DNA from: Acidobacteriota bacterium
Lineage (GTDB): Bacteria; Acidobacteriota; Vicinamibacteria; Vicinamibacterales; UBA823
Direction of reading: 5' to 3'
Length of the DNA stretch: 5,868 bases
NCBI GenBank assembly: GCA_003509065.1
Contig: DODG01000183.1
Location: 1 to 5,868, forward strand
Shown here: positions 5,804-5,868 of the stretch, in pieces
Position numbering within the stretch: position 1 is the first letter of the stretch
Layout: every line of letters starts with the position of its first letter
Made by a program: the position numbers and the translations under genes
Notes under the pieces: model-generated
Database searches by the model: none
What the model saw: only the letters and a program-made list of their open reading frames with translations
Told to the model about the DNA's origin: nothing

Positions 5804-5868
5804 ATGAAGCATTTTACTCGGCGCTCATGGTTACAACTGGCAGGACTTGGTTCGCTGGTAAGTGGCGC
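5804..5868 (+). CDS. Tat-exported protein, N-terminal signal peptide only (3' end cut by window edge)
   Basis: The ATG at 5804 opens a frame that runs to the window end, giving 21 complete codons. The product begins with a twin-arginine signal: a short basic n-region with TRRSWL (R6-R7), then a mild hydrophobic core LQLAGLGSLVSG rich in Gly, Ala and Leu, as expected for a substrate exported already folded by the Tat system. Many Tat substrates carry metal or redox cofactors, which fits the divergent metal-dependent regulator next door, but the mature protein is not in the window and its function cannot be named. AGAGA at 5790-5794 is a weak ribosome binding site. The gene is likely controlled from the shared 129-bp region holding two inverted repeats. 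Confidence 0.75.
   Translation, partial: MKHFTRRSWLQLAGLGSLVSG

Overview
The window is bacterial chromosome of moderate GC with short intergenic gaps and no mobile element, RNA gene or CRISPR array that I can recognise. The gene set (argH, fabI, a bacterial deoxyhypusine-synthase-like gene, queC, queD, a DtxR/MntR-type regulator and a Tat-exported protein) points to a free-living, probably Gram-negative bacterium. The QueC/QueD variants and the small Cys/His protein after argH resemble, from memory, proteins of Acidobacteriota or Planctomycetota. That placement is a weak inference, not something the sequence proves.

Layout. Positions 1-703 hold the C-terminal half of argininosuccinate lyase (argH), cut by the left edge. 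It is followed on the same strand by an unrecognised protein with conserved-looking Cys/His residues and a very basic tail (820-1407), then fabI (1484-2260), an 85-residue membrane protein (2310-2567), and a DHS-like enzyme (2614-3750) that has the only strong Shine-Dalgarno sequence in the window. Gaps of 46 to 116 bp leave open whether these form one transcript. The DHS-like gene converges on queC (3802-4494, minus). queC is divergent from queD (4565-4975, plus) across 70 bp, and queD converges on a DtxR/MntR-family repressor (4997-5674, minus). That regulator is divergent from a gene running off the right edge (from 5804) whose first 21 residues form a twin-arginine signal peptide.

How the genes fit together. 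argH and fabI are housekeeping genes for arginine and fatty acid synthesis. queD and queC supply two of the three steps from dihydroneopterin triphosphate to preQ0, the precursor of queuosine; queE is not in the window. The DHS-like enzyme is most likely a polyamine enzyme, because bacteria lack the eIF5A substrate of true DHS and key acidic spermidine ligands are replaced. The most interesting non-coding structure is a pair of overlapping inverted repeats, centres 20 bp apart, between the metal-dependent regulator and the Tat-exported protein. One of them covers a perfect minus-strand TTGACA box. This looks like a self-regulating metal-response switch that may also control the exported protein.

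No gene-free stretch exceeds 300 bp; the longest gaps are 704-819 and 5675-5803.
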